Source: Tetranychus cinnabarinus
Lineage: Eukaryota > Arthropoda > Arachnida > Trombidiformes > Tetranychidae
DNA length: 64,000 bases
Reading direction: 5' to 3'
NCBI GenBank assembly: GCA_022266195.1
Contig: WHVY01000001.1
Coordinates: forward strand, 19,778,001 to 19,842,000
Shown: in pieces, positions 21,546 to 35,800 of the stretch
Position numbering within the stretch: position 1 is the stretch's first letter
Layout of the letters: every line of letters starts with the position of its first letter
Notes under the pieces: generated by a model
What the model was told of the DNA's origin: nothing
What the model saw: the letters and a program-made list of their open reading frames with translations, nothing else
Database searches by the model: none
Position numbers and translations under genes: made by a program

Positions 21546-22231
21546 GCATCTTTAAATCATACAAATTGGTGTGTACTTTTTATATCCCTAAAAGTTGAAT
21601 CTTAACTTGAAATGACTAAATCATTCCAAATATAAGGTTAAATTTTGTTTTGGTTGTATAATTTAGTTCTCTACTGACAGTTGCAATCAACTTGAATGTT
21701 GCATAAATAGTTATTGCAAATTGATTTTATTTAAATGGTAATATTTGTATGGAGGTTAGCCATGGGAGGTTGCAATATGCAATGGATACTAAAATAAATA
21801 TTACATCTATTAGGGATTATATGGCAAAGACCAGGATATTATATAATTTGAATATCTTAGATAAACATGAAAATTCAAATGAAATAGTCGAAATTTTGGT
21901 TTTATCTCTATATCTCTATATACAGGCTTTCGGTTTACGACTTAGGATTAATGCATAAAATCAACCTGGAATTTTTATCAAGAATATAAAATAAATCTTT
22001 CAGTGATGCAAAAATCTCAAATAGTGTGAATTAATGAAAATTGGCAGCAAATGTTATAGTAAATATTATCTTTATTAATTTTACATACAAGAAGACTTGA
22101 AAAATATGATAATCTCGTAGTGATAAGTTTGTAAAAAGATTCGTATCAGAATTAATAAAAGCTCTCAAAATAGATAGAATAACACAAAAATTTGTTGAGC
22201 TGCTGAGTCAGTTTTTGAAGCTGGTATATGT
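21546..22231. other. Intergenic, TMEM19 3' flank
   Basis: AT-rich with no supported gene. On the minus strand an AATAAA (reverse of TTTATT near 22071) could end the TMEM19 transcript. Confidence 0.4.
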
Positions 22232-23265
22232 TTATGGCCATAGAAATTGAGAGATCAAAGGCGTAATCAAAGCCATAGAAAGAGACGATAAAATGTTGAC
22301 CGAGTGATTATTTAGTCTTGGAACCCCACTGATCCATTCAATATTTTGACCGGGTACTTCGACAATCGTTTCAGTGGCACGATTCAAACCAGAAAATTGC
22401 AATGTTGCTCCCAATAACGAGTCAATAACTGATCCTAAAAGACCAGCAATGAGTCCGTAAAAAATAATTGGCCACTGCGGTGGATTAATTGCGAGAATAT
22501 TTTGGTCCACAGAGCATATTAAAACCAAATAGTAAACAAATCCAATGACTAATCCCCCCGAAGCTGAAAGTATCAGACCAATCAGAGTAACACCTCCATT
22601 TGTACCTTTAGGAACTTTACGCCATGTTGTTATTAATCTAGGATTGTCAGAGCTTAAGGCTAGGCCTAATTCAGAAGCCCATGTATCACCGTTACAGCAA
22701 GCAATGCTTCCCATAACTCCAATTGCAAACCATGAAGAATAAAAATTGTCATTTAAATTGATTGGAATTTCTTGGCCAACTCCTTGATAAGACATAAAGA
22801 CCAGGGCAAATAGAGAAGCCACTCCACCATTACAAATAACCTGAATCCAATTACGACAGCTAGATTTTTCATAATCTGATTCAATTTTACGTTTCAGATG
22901 ACTTTTATATTTAGTTGCACGAGATGAGGTAAAGAAAAATGTCAACATACAGGCCATAAAACAGGAGTTACTAATTGTAAGGATGAAGCCAACAATGAAT
23001 GCTATAACATGGAAAGAGAAAAGAAAAGCCGGTCAGCATAAAAGTAAACATTAGATGTAACAGTAGAAATAAATTCAGATTGATCAAGATGAATGGAGAT
23101 GATTATTGTAAGCTAACATTTAAGAGTAATAGCAATAATTACCTTACCAGAAATGGATCCAGTCCAGTTAAGATGTTTTTTGCGATAACCATGAATAACA
23201 ACCAGGGTAGGAATAAGAAAGGAGAGTAACCATCGTATTGCAGATGGAGATTCGGTAGACAACAT
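22232..23265 (-). CDS. TMEM19: TMEM19-type multi-pass membrane protein
   Basis: Two exons: 23148-23265 (ATG at 23265) and 22232-23001. They join in phase 1 across a 146-bp intron (GTAAGG donor, TAG acceptor), giving 295 aa. The family (DUF92) is related to the plastid phytyl-phosphate kinase VTE6, but the animal protein's reaction is not established. Family blocks seen are FIVGFILTISNSCF, CCNGDTWASELG, WRKVPKGTNGGVTLIG, PQWPIIFYGLIAGLLGS and LNNHSVN. About six hydrophobic segments are visible. It is somewhat shorter than human TMEM19 (336 aa), mainly at the N-terminus. Confidence 0.93.
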
Positions 23266-24237
23266 AATTATTACTTATTTATACAGATTCTTAAATTATT
23301 ATTAACCGTGGAAGAACAATTTACCAACAAAACAACAAATTATGGATAACAGCTTATGCATCTAACTTAAAAAATTAGAAATTGTAAGCTAAAAAATTAA
23401 ATTAATTTGTAAACAACCCTCTTCATGCTATAGCTGCAGCAAGTGAGTAAAAACTAGTTTGAAGCTTTGTTCTCAAGATGGAAGAATCATCAGCTGATTA
23501 CAGCGACTTCTGTCAAAGATTGCTAACTTGTGCTGTAAAAAAGGCAAATCTAAATTCAGCAACTGTTCCTTCAATGAATTTAACCAGCAATTGAAATAAG
23601 ATAATTTTAAATTCATAGCCGAATTTCCTACCTAAATCTCATTAGACCCAGTAAATGATCATTTTTGAAAGCAGTTTCTCGTAATACTGTAATATACAGC
23701 ATTCATCATTGAATTCAGCTCTTGTTGGCAATTTAATTTTAGAAGATCAAAATTAAATGCTGAATATCTTTCCCTTTTCAGTGTGAAAATCTCTCATAAA
23801 AAAGCAAAATAAACTGTACTTTATTAAAAAAAGAAACATGAAATCTGTATCAATAGACTACAATAACAATCAGTGGATTTGCTTGAATTTTGGTTAAGCT
23901 TGGATTTATGATAATTTACCGATTAAATGATATAAATGGTAGAGAAAACTAATACATTTATTATATACAGTTGTTTATTCGTGCCTCAATTAAATGTGGT
24001 TCAAGTTAATGTTTGCATTGTAATAAATGCATTGGCTATCTTCATGGGTTAAATTTTCTGTAACGTGACAATTTTACTCAGTAGGAATGAAAGGTGTCAC
24101 GTTGTATCCACCGCATCTTCAACTGTTGGTTACCTTCATGTGATCCACTCCATCCTTCTATGGAGTCTATCAAGTGTTCACCTTTCCATGCCTGTTAATA
24201 TAAACAAGACAACAAACCTTTAAGAAGCAAGTCTCAA
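23266..24237. other. Divergent intergenic region
   Basis: Between the 5' ends of TMEM19 and the CIPC-like gene. Presumably promoters and 5' UTRs; no gene, tRNA or repeat is seen. Confidence 0.4.
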
Positions 24238-24528
24238 ATGTTAACTACAGATTCAACGATGAACTTTATTGGATCCAATTTTCAGCCAAACCTTCATTCA
24301 AACTCAACCAGTTCAATCAATATGTATCCCGTTTCTGGTCATTCAGCTGAACAGCGTCGTGCTCGGTATAAGGAAACCTGGGATTTCCTTAATAAAAGTG
24401 ATCTTATTGAAGTTACTCTCAAAACTGCTGATTTATTGAAGCGAAATCAAATGCTCCAGAAAAATATTGACCTGTTAGAAGAGCAAGTTTTCAAAGTTAT
24501 TCCCAATGCTCGAGTTTTTGACGGATAA
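24238..24528 (+). CDS. Small helical protein, CIPC-like segment
   Basis: A 96-aa ORF from ATG 24238 (a second ATG at 24259 is possible). The N-terminal third is polar and Asn/Ser-rich. Residues about 42-86 form a charged amphipathic region, RYKETWDFLNKSDLIEVTLK then TADLLKRNQMLQ and a heptad-like end. The pattern TW-x2-L-x-S-x-LI-x-VTLKT-x-LL-x-RNQ recalls the conserved C-terminal block of the CLOCK-interacting pacemaker (CIPC) family, from memory of that family. It is much shorter than vertebrate CIPC, so it may be only the helical module. Intact and with clear protein-like composition, but the assignment is tentative. Confidence 0.55.
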   Translation: MLTTDSTMNFIGSNFQPNLHSNSTSSINMYPVSGHSAEQRRARYKETWDFLNKSDLIEVTLKTADLLKRNQMLQKNIDLLEEQVFKVIPNARVFDG

Positions 24529-27500
24529 ACGAGCCAAATGTTCGTTACATTGAAAGTTATCACCTTTGTTTCACTTGTAACCAAACTGGAAGTCAAAGAT
24601 TCTCCTTAAAGGTAACAAAAAAACTCATTTTTAACCTAAATATACACAATTTAAGACATTTTCACTTCATTCACAGAATAATTTAGCTCAAAATTTTCAT
24701 CAATTCAGTTTATAAATGATAGTCTAAACAAGTTCATTGAATGATTAAAAATTCAATTAGGTTTCGCTTATTAAATTTAGGACTTGAAATAATCCTATCA
24801 GTGTGATGAGACTTTAATAGCAATTTAAAGATGCCGATTCCTTTTGAAGAGACTTGAATTTACAATGAAAAAAGACTTAAAACGAGTAAAACAATAACTA
24901 ATTAGAATAGCTTGATTAGTGTTTCAATTTTCAAACCAACATTTCTTGGTAAACTTTGGGTCAAATTTCAATTCCTTGGTCATTAATCGCCAAGAATAAA
25001 AATCTATTCTAATCTGATTGATTTGACCAAAAATTAAAATGCTTTTTCATTGTAAATTCAATCAATTTGTCTTGACAATATGAATTGGCTGTAATTTAGA
25101 TACAGAAGTATGATGTGATTTTGGGTTTTGGGTATTTATTTTTATAGTTGAATTTTTATGGTTTACATTGAACAAAATTCAATGATTCCTCTGGTTTCAG
25201 TTTCAAAGGGATTGGCGATGGTCGTGTTGGTTATGCTTTGATTGTCATAAAACTAGACATTTAACATCACGTTGGCTTAATCATCAAGTTTAAAAAGGAC
25301 GAACACGTTAACTCTACAAAAAATTGGCTAAGCAGTTCATCAAGCTTTGTAAGCTGAACCATTGATCATCGAGTTGATAATCATTTTTGGATCATCTTTT
25401 CAGTTTCTTTTGTTTTCTGTCCATTGTTTTTTGGGTTCGCCTAATACTGAAACCTTACTGAAAATTGAATACTCATCATTTGAAAATTAGGTTTCATAGT
25501 TGTAGGTTTGAACATTGACAATAGCTCGGACATTTTGTACTCTTAGTGACTCTTTGGCAAGAGTGTTGTTACACGAACCAAGAAACACAACTGAAGACTA
25601 AAGATTTAAGAAATTGATTGAAATGCAACCAACAGAGTCTCGATCCAGATCCAGATAATCAAACTTTAAGCTTAATCCTGAGCTAAAAATGATAGATATC
25701 TCTGTTGGTCCGTTAAACTACACTTTCGCCAAATAATTTTGCTCAACTCTGCTTAATTAACGGAATTTGTTGCTCGGTCTTTTTGCTTTTGGTCCATTTG
25801 CTCGAGTTTCAGGTTAGCCATTGAGCATTCATTTCTCGAGAAAAAATTGAATGATTTGTGTTTGTAGAATCGGAACCATTCTATTGATAAAAATTTGTTC
25901 ATTTTCTTGAAGCTTGAATACTGATTCACCTCATTTTATAATCAATTTGATAGCAATTTATCATTACAGTTTTTGAATCGACTTTTCGTAAACTTAAAGA
26001 GGTTAACTGTTGCTACCTTCCAGTAGAGCCTTTAGACCTTTAGATAATCTGTTTCATTTTTAGATAATTTCATGTGACTAGGAAGGATTCTCACTGGTAA
26101 CTGATTATTGATGAAAAATGGATAGTTCATGGTAACAGTGTCTTGTGGCGCATTTGTCAGTTTTTGTATAGTTTTTCATGAATTGAGGTTGAAATATTCT
26201 GAAAGGCAAATAGCTTGCTTCTTGAAGGTTTTTCAGTGATTGATAATTGAATACTAACTCTAGTTTGATAATGACCTTTTTATACTTGGAACTTTGATAT
26301 TTCTTCTTTTTGTAATTCCAATGTCACCAGGATTCTTATAAAAGCGATTGTTATAAAACCATAGATTTTTATTGTTTTATAGTTTTTTCAATCATTAGTT
26401 GCTTCTCGTCTTTTACTGATCATCAGTTTTCACAAAGTCACATTGTTTTTCATCACCTTTTTAGTTATGTTGCGAAGGTTGATAGCTTAGGCTGTAATGA
26501 CTTACTTTTGCATTCTTACATGATTAGATCTACAGATTTAGTTGAAGATTAATTTGAGCCAAATTAAAAAGCATAAAGGCCACCTTAAACAACAACTTTT
26601 TGCATAACCAAAGATGATAACAACGATCAATAAAAACACCGTCCATTGATGCTTCTTTGAACTGCTTCTACTGCCATCAATCCTTCAAATTATCGATCCA
26701 ACATCAAACAAATGCAACTCAATACAAGCTCAGATGTCACATTCTCAAGGTATGATTTTATTAAATCAAACAATTTAAACAACTAATAAACAATCATATT
26801 ATATTGTATTATAATTCATCATTGAACGGGCTGTTCAATTTCATCATTTTACACTTGGTCAAGTGTTAGTAATAGATGCAAAACACCAACTTTTCTGGAT
26901 AAAATACAACAGAAATAAAATTAACTAACCAGACATAACCTTACATTAAATTTATTCAGTAATCAAATCAAACATTGAAAAAACGGTTCTCATCATCATC
27001 GATTTTTAACATTATAAAATAATAAGGATTTGGGTGAAAGGTGAGAGCCATCTACCGGTGTTTCTTTTTTGTATTTAACCCAAAGTACCCAATATCAACA
27101 TCAGATTGAGAAGTTTCCTCAAATGGCTAAAAATATGAGGAATCAATTGATGATTTTATTTCAGACTAATTTTATAATCAGATCACAAGTTGGTTAAGCT
27201 ATAAAATAAGGCATACAATGCATGGTTTACCGTAAAAATTTCATTAAAGAGGATGTCGATAAATTTTGGTAATGATAATTGTAAGTTAAATTTTTCCTTT
27301 TTGATGCTGATTATTATTAATATACAGTTAATCAAAAGGTAAGAGTTAATACTTATACGATTTTACCTGTTTTAAATTAAACAAAAAGCTATTGTTACTC
27401 CCTAAGTGGATCAGGGGTTGAAGATTCCTTAGGAGATAAAAGATGAACATTAAAAAATATCCATTGATTGTCACATGAATTTGCAAATTGGATTAAATGA

Positions 27501-28417
27501 TACTTGATTAGAGATTAATTTGAGTTAAGATGAAGAGATGAAGATGAGTAAATAAATCTGGTTCAACTGGACACTTTTTGGTTACAAAATTTTCCAACTT
27601 ACTTAGTTAAATTAAACAAAATGAAACCTTTCTTTGTTGTTTGAATTACGCTCTTCGTTATAACCAACAAGTTATCGGTTACTTAGAACCAGAAAAAGTA
27701 ACCAGTTTACCTGGTTAAGAGGGTTTAATAGAGAAATTGTAAGAGTAATAACAATCTTAATTTTGTAATTAATAAAATTGTCCTTTTATGCTGTTGTCGG
27801 TTTACTTGTCTTCATAACTGTTGATTCTGATTTCAAATCAATCAATGCTGCATCAATATTCGGTTTTTAAGTATCGATATTAAAATCTTTAAAAGTACCG
27901 ATATTCGTATTGGGATACTCAATTTAATGAGAGCTTTAATGAGAGAGACAAATATCGATACTGATACAAGCCACAAGTAATTGTTAGTTCGTATTGTAAA
28001 ACCTCATCCACTTACTAAATTATTGATATTGATGCAACACAATTCTCAAATTTCTCTATTAAAGATTGTTACTCATTCATTTTGTGTTAATTATTTATTC
28101 TTTTAATTATCTTTATTGATTGAATCTTTAAACTAATTGACTCTTCTTTCTGTTCATCTGACACTTGGGTAAATTATATATGTAAGTGTTCATCTCTTCT
28201 CTTCTTCTGTCCAAATCATCTAATAAATTGTTATTGTTATTGTTTTTGTGTATTTATTTTAGGATTTTTCCCCTTATTATTCAACAATTCAACAACAGTG
28301 CTCATCATCATCATCATCATCATTACGATTACCTTCATCAATCTTACTTTTTAATATCTCTCTGACTCATCACGAGTTCAATCAAATTGGATATTTTGGT
28401 TCCAAATAGCATATTTT
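24529..28417. other. Long intergenic region, no gene seen
   Basis: About 3.9 kb of AT-rich sequence. It includes the 3' UTR of the CIPC-like gene at the left, a TATCGATA-like cluster near 27880-27970, and a CAT microsatellite at about 28303-28325 just before RAB30. Non-coding first exons of RAB30 may lie here but I cannot locate them. Confidence 0.4.
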
Positions 28418-30711
28418 ATGGAAGATTACAAGTATTTATTCAAAATCGTTCTCATAGGAAACGCTGGGGTTGGAAAAACATGCCTTGTTCGTCGATTCGC
28501 TCAGGTAATTACCATGATAGTAACATGATAAAGGGATTTAGGAGCTTCATTACCTACAGAGAGTTTTTAGATGCAACTAATCAGATCACTAATCTGTTGT
28601 GTCATCGCTTGTTTATCCCGGATCTGTTTATTATCTTATAAAAGAAATTCTGTATTATTCCTACATTAATTTTGCTTTTCTTCTTTTTTCATTACCTTTT
28701 AAATCTTTCTTTTCTCCAGGGTGTATTTCCTAATGTTCAGGGTGCTACCATTGGAGTTGATTTCATGATTAAGTCTTTAATGGTTAACGGTAAGAAAATG
28801 AATATAAAGAAATGATTATGAAAATGATGGTTTTAGCCGTTGCAGATCTATTGTTGAATTGACATGTTGAGAATTAAGTTGCAACCTTTTTTTTCTTTCT
28901 TTTGTCTTCTTTCTTTTTTGGTTGTCTGCTGACCAGGAAAAGCACATCATTCAATTTGTAGTTGATGTAACTATCAGCCAACCATAACAACAAGTTCAAT
29001 GGACCAGGTCAAAGTTTATAGAGATTCGTTTGTTTCGCTTGATGACCTTGGCTCATAATAACAAAGCTAATCAGATGTAATTAAAAGCTGGTCAAAGTCA
29101 GTTTGAATCATTTCTAGTTTTTCTGGAATGAGTCATCTAAATAGTCATAATCTGTAACGTCATAAGAATAGTAGACACAATAGAGTGAAAGCAAATTTTT
29201 ATGCAATTCAATGATCAAAATTGCATTGTTTGCAATTTCATTACTTTCTTTATTATCTGTTCAATGAACCACTCTTTTTCACTCTTTATTTTTATCGTAA
29301 TCTTTAACTTTACTTTTACCGTCCTTCGCTCGTTCAACTTTGAACTAGATTTTAAAGTCAGCCATTTTGCTGATGAGCGTACAGTCTTTTTAGCACTTAT
29401 TTTGCGTACTGTTATTGAATTTGTTGACTGGTTGCATTCAGTAAGCTACACTTTTCCCATTCACACAACCGTACAACCTGACTACATCTCATTTTAGACT
29501 ACATTCAATTAACTCATTCAGCTCTCAAAACTTATCGTCCTTTAACATTTAAGTCTCTTTTCTCACTGGCCTCCATCTTTTTCATCTTTCTTAATCATTA
29601 TTTTATATTTTTTACTTTTGCAATCAATCTGATCATTTTTTCTTTCTGTCAAGATGTCAAAGTTAAACTTCAAATTTGGGACACCGCTGGCCAGGAACGA
29701 TTCCGATCGATAACACAAAGCTATTATAGAAGTGCACATTGTTTAATATTGGTTTATGATGTTTTTTCACAATGCTCTTTTGATTCGTTACCACAATGGT
29801 GTCGAGATATTGATCAATATGCTGGTGCAGCCATCGCTGGTAAATATTTTCTCATGGTTCTACATTATTGAAGAGTGATATTGAGTGAAACTATATTGTT
29901 TTCATGAATTTATCATTCTGAAAGTTTTCCTTCTTCCTACGTTTTTTTCTCCATTTCAATCATCAACATTCATGAACAAAATGGATGTGTATAACCATAA
30001 TAACCTTGAGTTAATTAGTATTTACAATTTATTGTCAAAATTTCTTAACTATCCATTAACCATGAGATAACAAGGTGTGTTAGACTTTCCAGTTTTCTGA
30101 TGTAGTTGAAGATTTACCATATTCATGTTTCATTTTATAATACTAATCAAATTGCGTGATTAGCTTATTTCTTCCAGGAATCTTTATATTCATTCAAACT
30201 TGCCAACTAGCATCTAATTAATTAAATTCTGTTTTCAATTCCGTAACAATTATGCATTTTAACGAAATTAAGTCTTTTTGTTGGCAACGAACGCTGCTTA
30301 TTTCTTTAGGTCTTTTTATCTATTCAGCAATTGTGATTTATAAAATTTATTGTTTTTCTTCTATATATTTAGAGTTTATCATTCTAATCTGATGTATTTT
30401 CTTTATGAATTCAATTTACAGGTAACGGCCGTAATGTTCTTAAGGTTCTTGTTGGTAACAAATGTGATAAAGACCGTGAAGTTCCTTTACACATTGCTGA
30501 ACAATTTGCACACAACAACAATTTCGATTTATTCATGGAAACATCAGCATTAGAGGCTGAAAATGTGGAAAAGTTGTTTCGTGAAATTGCTGAAATCCTG
30601 GTTAGCCGTAATCAAGAATCAAATGGTGGCACAATGTCGCGCTCTATCACTTCAAATAGCTTTAACCAATCTTCAAAACCATCTAATTGTTTTAATTGTT
30701 TTTCAAATTAG
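28418..30711 (+). CDS. RAB30: Rab30 small GTPase
   Basis: Golgi-associated Rab GTPase that cycles between GDP and GTP forms to control membrane traffic. Four exons: 28418-28504, 28720-28789, 29654-29839 and 30422-30711. All have GT-AG junctions and phases that add up to 210 aa. The N-terminus MEDYKYLFKIVLIGNAGVGK matches the Rab30 hallmark. G motifs: P-loop GNAGVGKT, switch I GATIGVDFM, WDTAGQERFRS, NKCD, ETSA. The tail ends CFNCFSN, giving two cysteines for prenylation in the Rab30 style (non-terminal CC-type end). Exon 2 ends in phase 1 and exon 3 in phase 1. Nothing is broken. Confidence 0.96.
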
Positions 30712-31867
30712 TTTTACTAATCGTTTGCTTTTGTTTTTTACACATAATTATTATATGCATTATTTACTGTGTGTTTTTGTGGCAAAAACCAATTCCATTC
30801 ACTTTGCCTTTTTCAATTTGAATTTTCATTCACCATTCGCTTTTTACTTAAACACAAAACTGTTCATTGTCGCAAAACTCCAGAATCACGAAAAACATAC
30901 ACCAAAAAAACAACAACCAAAAACTCACCAACAATTATCATCATCATTATCATCGCTATTGTCGTCGTCAACAATTTTTGTGGATTCACAAACAGATTTA
31001 AATCAACTACAGTTTCAAGTCCACATTTTGCCTTTTTTCTCAGTTGACTTTCACATTTTGCTGTTACTATCCCGTGATTGACTGATGATTAACATAATCA
31101 AATATTAAAACTGTGCTTTAAGAAAAGTCTCACAATATTGTCCATGTATTTTTCAAATTATTAAATCAATCAAAGCAATTATCTAAATGTCAAAGCCTTT
31201 CTATCAAAGTAACAAAATTATTCTAAAATGTCATAAAATTAAATAACGAATAAAAAGACAGATTGTTTGTCTTGTAAAATCACTTCAATTGATTTGAACA
31301 TTTTCCAAAAAAACTATGAAAATGTGAGCCTACTAAATGTTAACAACAATCAAACGCTTCAGAATTCATTATCTAATTGTATGAACAAATAGGAGATGCA
31401 CACTGAATAAAAACAAGTGTTAATTAACTCCACTGACAATAAGCTCTAAAATCAAAGTCTAAAGATTGAGTAAACAAAAAAGAGATTTCAAATGTAAATT
31501 TAAAACAATGTACACGATAAATTAACTGTGCGTACAAATTAAATGCAAATCAGCAGGTAATCACAACAAGGAATTATTTGTTTAATATACAAGTGTATAT
31601 TAAGTAAATGAAATGAAATTGACTGAGTAACATGAAAAGTTAGCCAAAAATAAGCCATTAATCAAAGAGTCAACTGATTTTGAAATGTAATTTGAAGCTA
31701 CTTTAAAACTAACAATATCGAGTCTTGAAGACAATTGAAAAATAAGAGATTTTAAGCAACCGCGAAATTGCGTCAAATAAAGTCGTTGGTAACCTGATAG
31801 TGACCTAACTCATTGGTCCAAAAGTAGCCTGAATTTCGGTAAAAATGAGGGAAAGAGGCAAAAATTT
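30712..31867. other. RAB30 3' flank, no gene seen
   Basis: AT-rich; the first several hundred bases are likely RAB30 3' UTR. The overlapping ORFs at 30563-31081 and 30769-31047 run partly through the RAB30 last exon in another frame and then through UTR, so they are not called. Confidence 0.45.
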
Positions 31868-31940
31868 CGAGGATGCTAGGATTCGAACCTAGAATCTCCT
31901 GATCCGTAGTCAGGCGCGTTATCCATTGCGCCACATCCCC
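31868..31940 (-). tRNA. tRNA-Arg (ACG)
   Basis: 73 nt on the minus strand. The acceptor stem GGGGATG pairs with CATCCTC (one G-U). There is a D arm TGGCGCAATGGATAACGC, an anticodon stem CCTGA/TCAGG with loop CTACGGA giving anticodon ACG, and a T arm with GGTTCGAATCC. No intron and no encoded CCA. A T run follows downstream, as expected for Pol III termination. Confidence 0.95.
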
Positions 31941-32825
31941 GTTACCTAAGGTCAAGAAGTAAATTTAGCCCAACAAAGGTACAGCTGATTCAACTGGAAC
32001 TAAACAGTTGCTAAGATATTTTTATAAGTTAAACTTTACAGATTACTTGAATCCAAATGTAGATGTTAATTTTTAACGATCAACTAAATGGTTACTTAGG
32101 TAAGATATAAATTGAAAAAAACCGTTAATTAGAGGTCAATTAGTCACCATGTTAAATCAAATTGATGGCAGCACAATACGCAATATTGCTTCTGCTTGGT
32201 AACCATAACACTGGTTGGAGACAAAATAAAGAGAGAGGAAAGAGAAAGAGAGTTGGAAGATAAAGAAAAAGAGCCAATTAAACAGTTGAGGTTATCGTCT
32301 GGATAATTTTGAATCTTTCAATCTTTGATGTTTCTGCAAGTGTTTTTTTGTTTCGTGATTTCCCGCTCATGATAAAGAGTAACTCTCATTTGTTTGCCTT
32401 TGTCTTTGAGATCAACGTAATTTGAGCTGAGATTTCAGGTTTAACTTTATAACACAAATATGTTGAGCAAAATAACCAAAGACCAATTTGCCAAATTAAC
32501 CCAATTAGACCTTTTCTCTGATTGTCTTTTTACTAAGCTTTTTGTTAGTTTTTTCTTCTTTAGACTATTACCAAAAGATTGTCGATTTTTATCCAGTTGT
32601 TTTCAGAAGATGAAAATTTAGAGGAAAGTGTGGTCACATGAGAACATGCAAAAGGAGAAAAGAGAAAGAAAATGAATAAGATGAGAAACAATTTTTATAT
32701 GAGTGTTAAAAGGCTTTTTACTCTATCTCTCGCCATTTTTCATTGCGCTCTCAGGAGTTTTTTGTTTCAATTACAATTTTAGAAGTTTTTTTGTGTTTTG
32801 AAGGTAGTTTTTTTGGTATTATCCG
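31941..32825. other. CNOT3 3' flank, no gene seen
   Basis: AT-rich sequence between the tRNA and the CNOT3 stop codon; likely contains the CNOT3 3' UTR. No supported feature. Confidence 0.4.
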
Positions 32826-35800
32826 TTAATTCAATTCACGATCCTCTAAGTACCGGTACTCGAACGTGAAATGCTCTTTCTTCCGTTGGCCCCACTTTTC
32901 ATAATCAAAGTATACATAAGTGCCCTAGTGAAAAATAAAATCATGTTTAGTATTTATAGATAGATAGAATATAACGTAAAGTGAGATGAGTTTATTTTTA
33001 TTTACCTGCTCATATTCGTCTGTAATTGTTTTTGGTTCCTCGTGACGTTGGAACCACATCATATACTTTGTATGGAAACGCCATGACTGCTTTTTCAAAG
33101 CTTTAGCTGCCAGGTACTGCGCCTTTGTACCCTAATTAAACAAAATACAAGATAAAATTGTAGGATTATTTTAGATGTAATGTAAATAGGCAATAATGAA
33201 GGCTGTGATAACAATACTGTTACCTCCATAAAATAAAAAATGAAGAATAATGTCTCAGTTGAGAGTCGATGGAAGAACTCAACAGAATCGCTGTGTTGCA
33301 AGGCTTGTTGCGGATAATATGACGGCGTCGGACATGGATTCGGAGGCAGATATGGTCTAATATAGAAGATATGATTAAAAACAATCAAAAGGATAGATAA
33401 AGAGAAAATGAAAGAAAATTAGTAAAGAAGTGAGTAAACACATGTTTCTATTGAAAAAAGCGCCAATATAAAAAGATGCATTAAGCCTATGATATGATGA
33501 TCATATAGATAATAAACGATAGAACAGTAATGACTAATCATTTAACTTACCTTAGCCTCTGAGAATCTACTGGATAAATGGTATGTCTACAAGCAGCCTC
33601 AAGCATATGAAGCTGATATAGACATTGTTTAGGTAGCTGTACAGGTCCTAATGGAGCAACACCTAACAACGGTGGAATATGGGCTTCTGACTGATGCATC
33701 CCGATTGAACTGGCAGGACTAACGGCTGACGTTGCCGCAGAGGAGGTGAAATTTGATACTGTTGAGGAAACACACGAAGGCATAACCAGGGACTTACTAT
33801 TACCACTTAATAAACCTATCACTGTTGATGTTGTTGATGTAACTGAGGCATTACTGTTCATTGAGTTTGTGGCAGCTCCTGACATGGATGTGCTTGTCTC
33901 AAAAAGATTTGAAGTAGATAAAGAAGTAGCATCGTTCGTAGAATTCTCCAAACCTGCACTAGCAACAGCTTGTTGGGCTATTGATTTAAGTGAGGACATG
34001 GATGTTAATTGGTTCACGGGCGCAGAAGTTGTTCCTAAACCTTGCCCAGGTCCTGTGTTGCTTGACTGTTGTTGAGATTGTGATTGTTGTAACTGGGAAG
34101 GTACTTTAACACCAAGGCCCCCAGGTACGGATGGTCCATTCATTATCAAAGGGTTATTATTATTATTGTTATTGTTATTGTTGGTGGTGATTGTGTTACT
34201 ACTACTGTTGTTGCTGCTGGTATTGGAGGTGGCGGTGCTGGTAGTGTTTAGTTGGCTTGTCTGAGAACTAGATGAATTACTCTGATTCCTAGAAGAACCA
34301 ATCGATTGACTCCATGGGCTTGAAGTAAGTGAGGATAAGGTGACTGTTGTGGATGTTAGTGCTGAGGTAACCGCTGCAGCCATGCTGTAAGATGCTGCAG
34401 ATATGGTTGTAGTTGTGATACCTGGTAAAAAGAAAAGATCAAAGAGGATTCACTGAGTTTGTTGTTTAAAACAAAAGAAATGGAACCGCTTGCTTTAAAT
34501 TAAAGATGAAAATTTAATTGAATTAATTAAATAAATAATTAAATTATTAACTTAATCTAAAATAAAGGAAAACTTCACTTTATAATTTAAAGCAATGTCA
34601 AAAAAACAATGCTTAAATTGTTCTTCTTTCTCACAGAAGACAATTGTGTAGCAATAAATTTAAACCATGATTTTACTGGTTTGCAAACTATTTTTTTTTC
34701 TTCGTTTTTTTATAGATCAAGATAATAATTATCTGGTTTTGCTTTTCCAAATAATCAGTCTTACCATTGATTGAATTAACAGAAGGTGGACTGCTACTGC
34801 TGCTGTTACTACTGTTACTGATATTACTGCTGCAACTGCTGGTTCTCGAATTCATTCGAGAGGAAGAACTTTTCTGATTTAGTTCTGCAAGAAAAGATAA
34901 AAGAAAATGGAAATTTTGATTTAACGTGAAATAGACGAAATTTGATGATATTTGGAAAAGCTTTTGATCTAGGATTAGGAGCCATGCAAGGGACAAGAAA
35001 AAGCAAGCTAGATCATTTTTTGAAAAACAAGTGATGAGCACAGAATTAAATAGCACAGTAAATAGTGATGGTGGTCAGAGAAACAAGAACAATAAATTAC
35101 TAAGCACAAACAATAATGTTAAGGCACAAAGACGGACACAAAATATTGTTAATATTGGAATAATGAGAGGTTGAATGAGAAAATTTCTTAGCACTGTGAT
35201 TAACGAGTAATAATCAAATCTTCAAATACAAATCTTAAATTATTGAGTCACAATTGAAGACACTTGGAATAAAACTGATGAGACGATGAACTGTGAGCAA
35301 TATGATTGCGAGCAGAAGATTCACAGTTGTGTTGGTTTTCACTTTTACTATGCACTGTGATGACAATTTCTTACCTGAATATAAAGACGACGTTGTCGAT
35401 GTCATCGTTGTTGAAGTGTTCAACGTTGTTGTTACTAAAGAAGTTGGTGTGTTTGTGGTAGTAGTTATTGATGTTGTTGCTGATGTAGTTGAGGTTACGG
35501 TATTTGTTGAATTTGTCCCTGTTGTTGTGGTTTGGGATGTAGATACTTTGCTCGATGAATTACTCGATGAAACTGAAGGAATTGAGCTACTAACAGATGT
35601 AGAGTGAGACCAAACAGGCTGAGGTTTAACATTAGAGGTTCCCGTAGATGAGGAGGATGAAGTTACTAAACAACCATTATTATTGGTGTTATTGGTATTA
35701 GAGTTGCTTGTGGAGTTATTCACAGATGTACAACTAGCATTGATATTAGTGCCTGGATTCAAATCAGCTACTCCCTTGGAATGATTGGTCAATCCTGGAC

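Noticed and set aside
30563..31081. 172-codon ORF at the end of RAB30
   Set aside because: Runs through the RAB30 last exon in another frame and then 3' UTR; the RAB30 frame has the prenylation tail and stop at 30711.
33746..34075. Plus-strand ORF inside CNOT3, and similar ones at 35293-35607, 44058-44306 and 60313-60564
   Set aside because: Antisense reading of low-complexity Ser/Thr/Asn tracts; no independent support.
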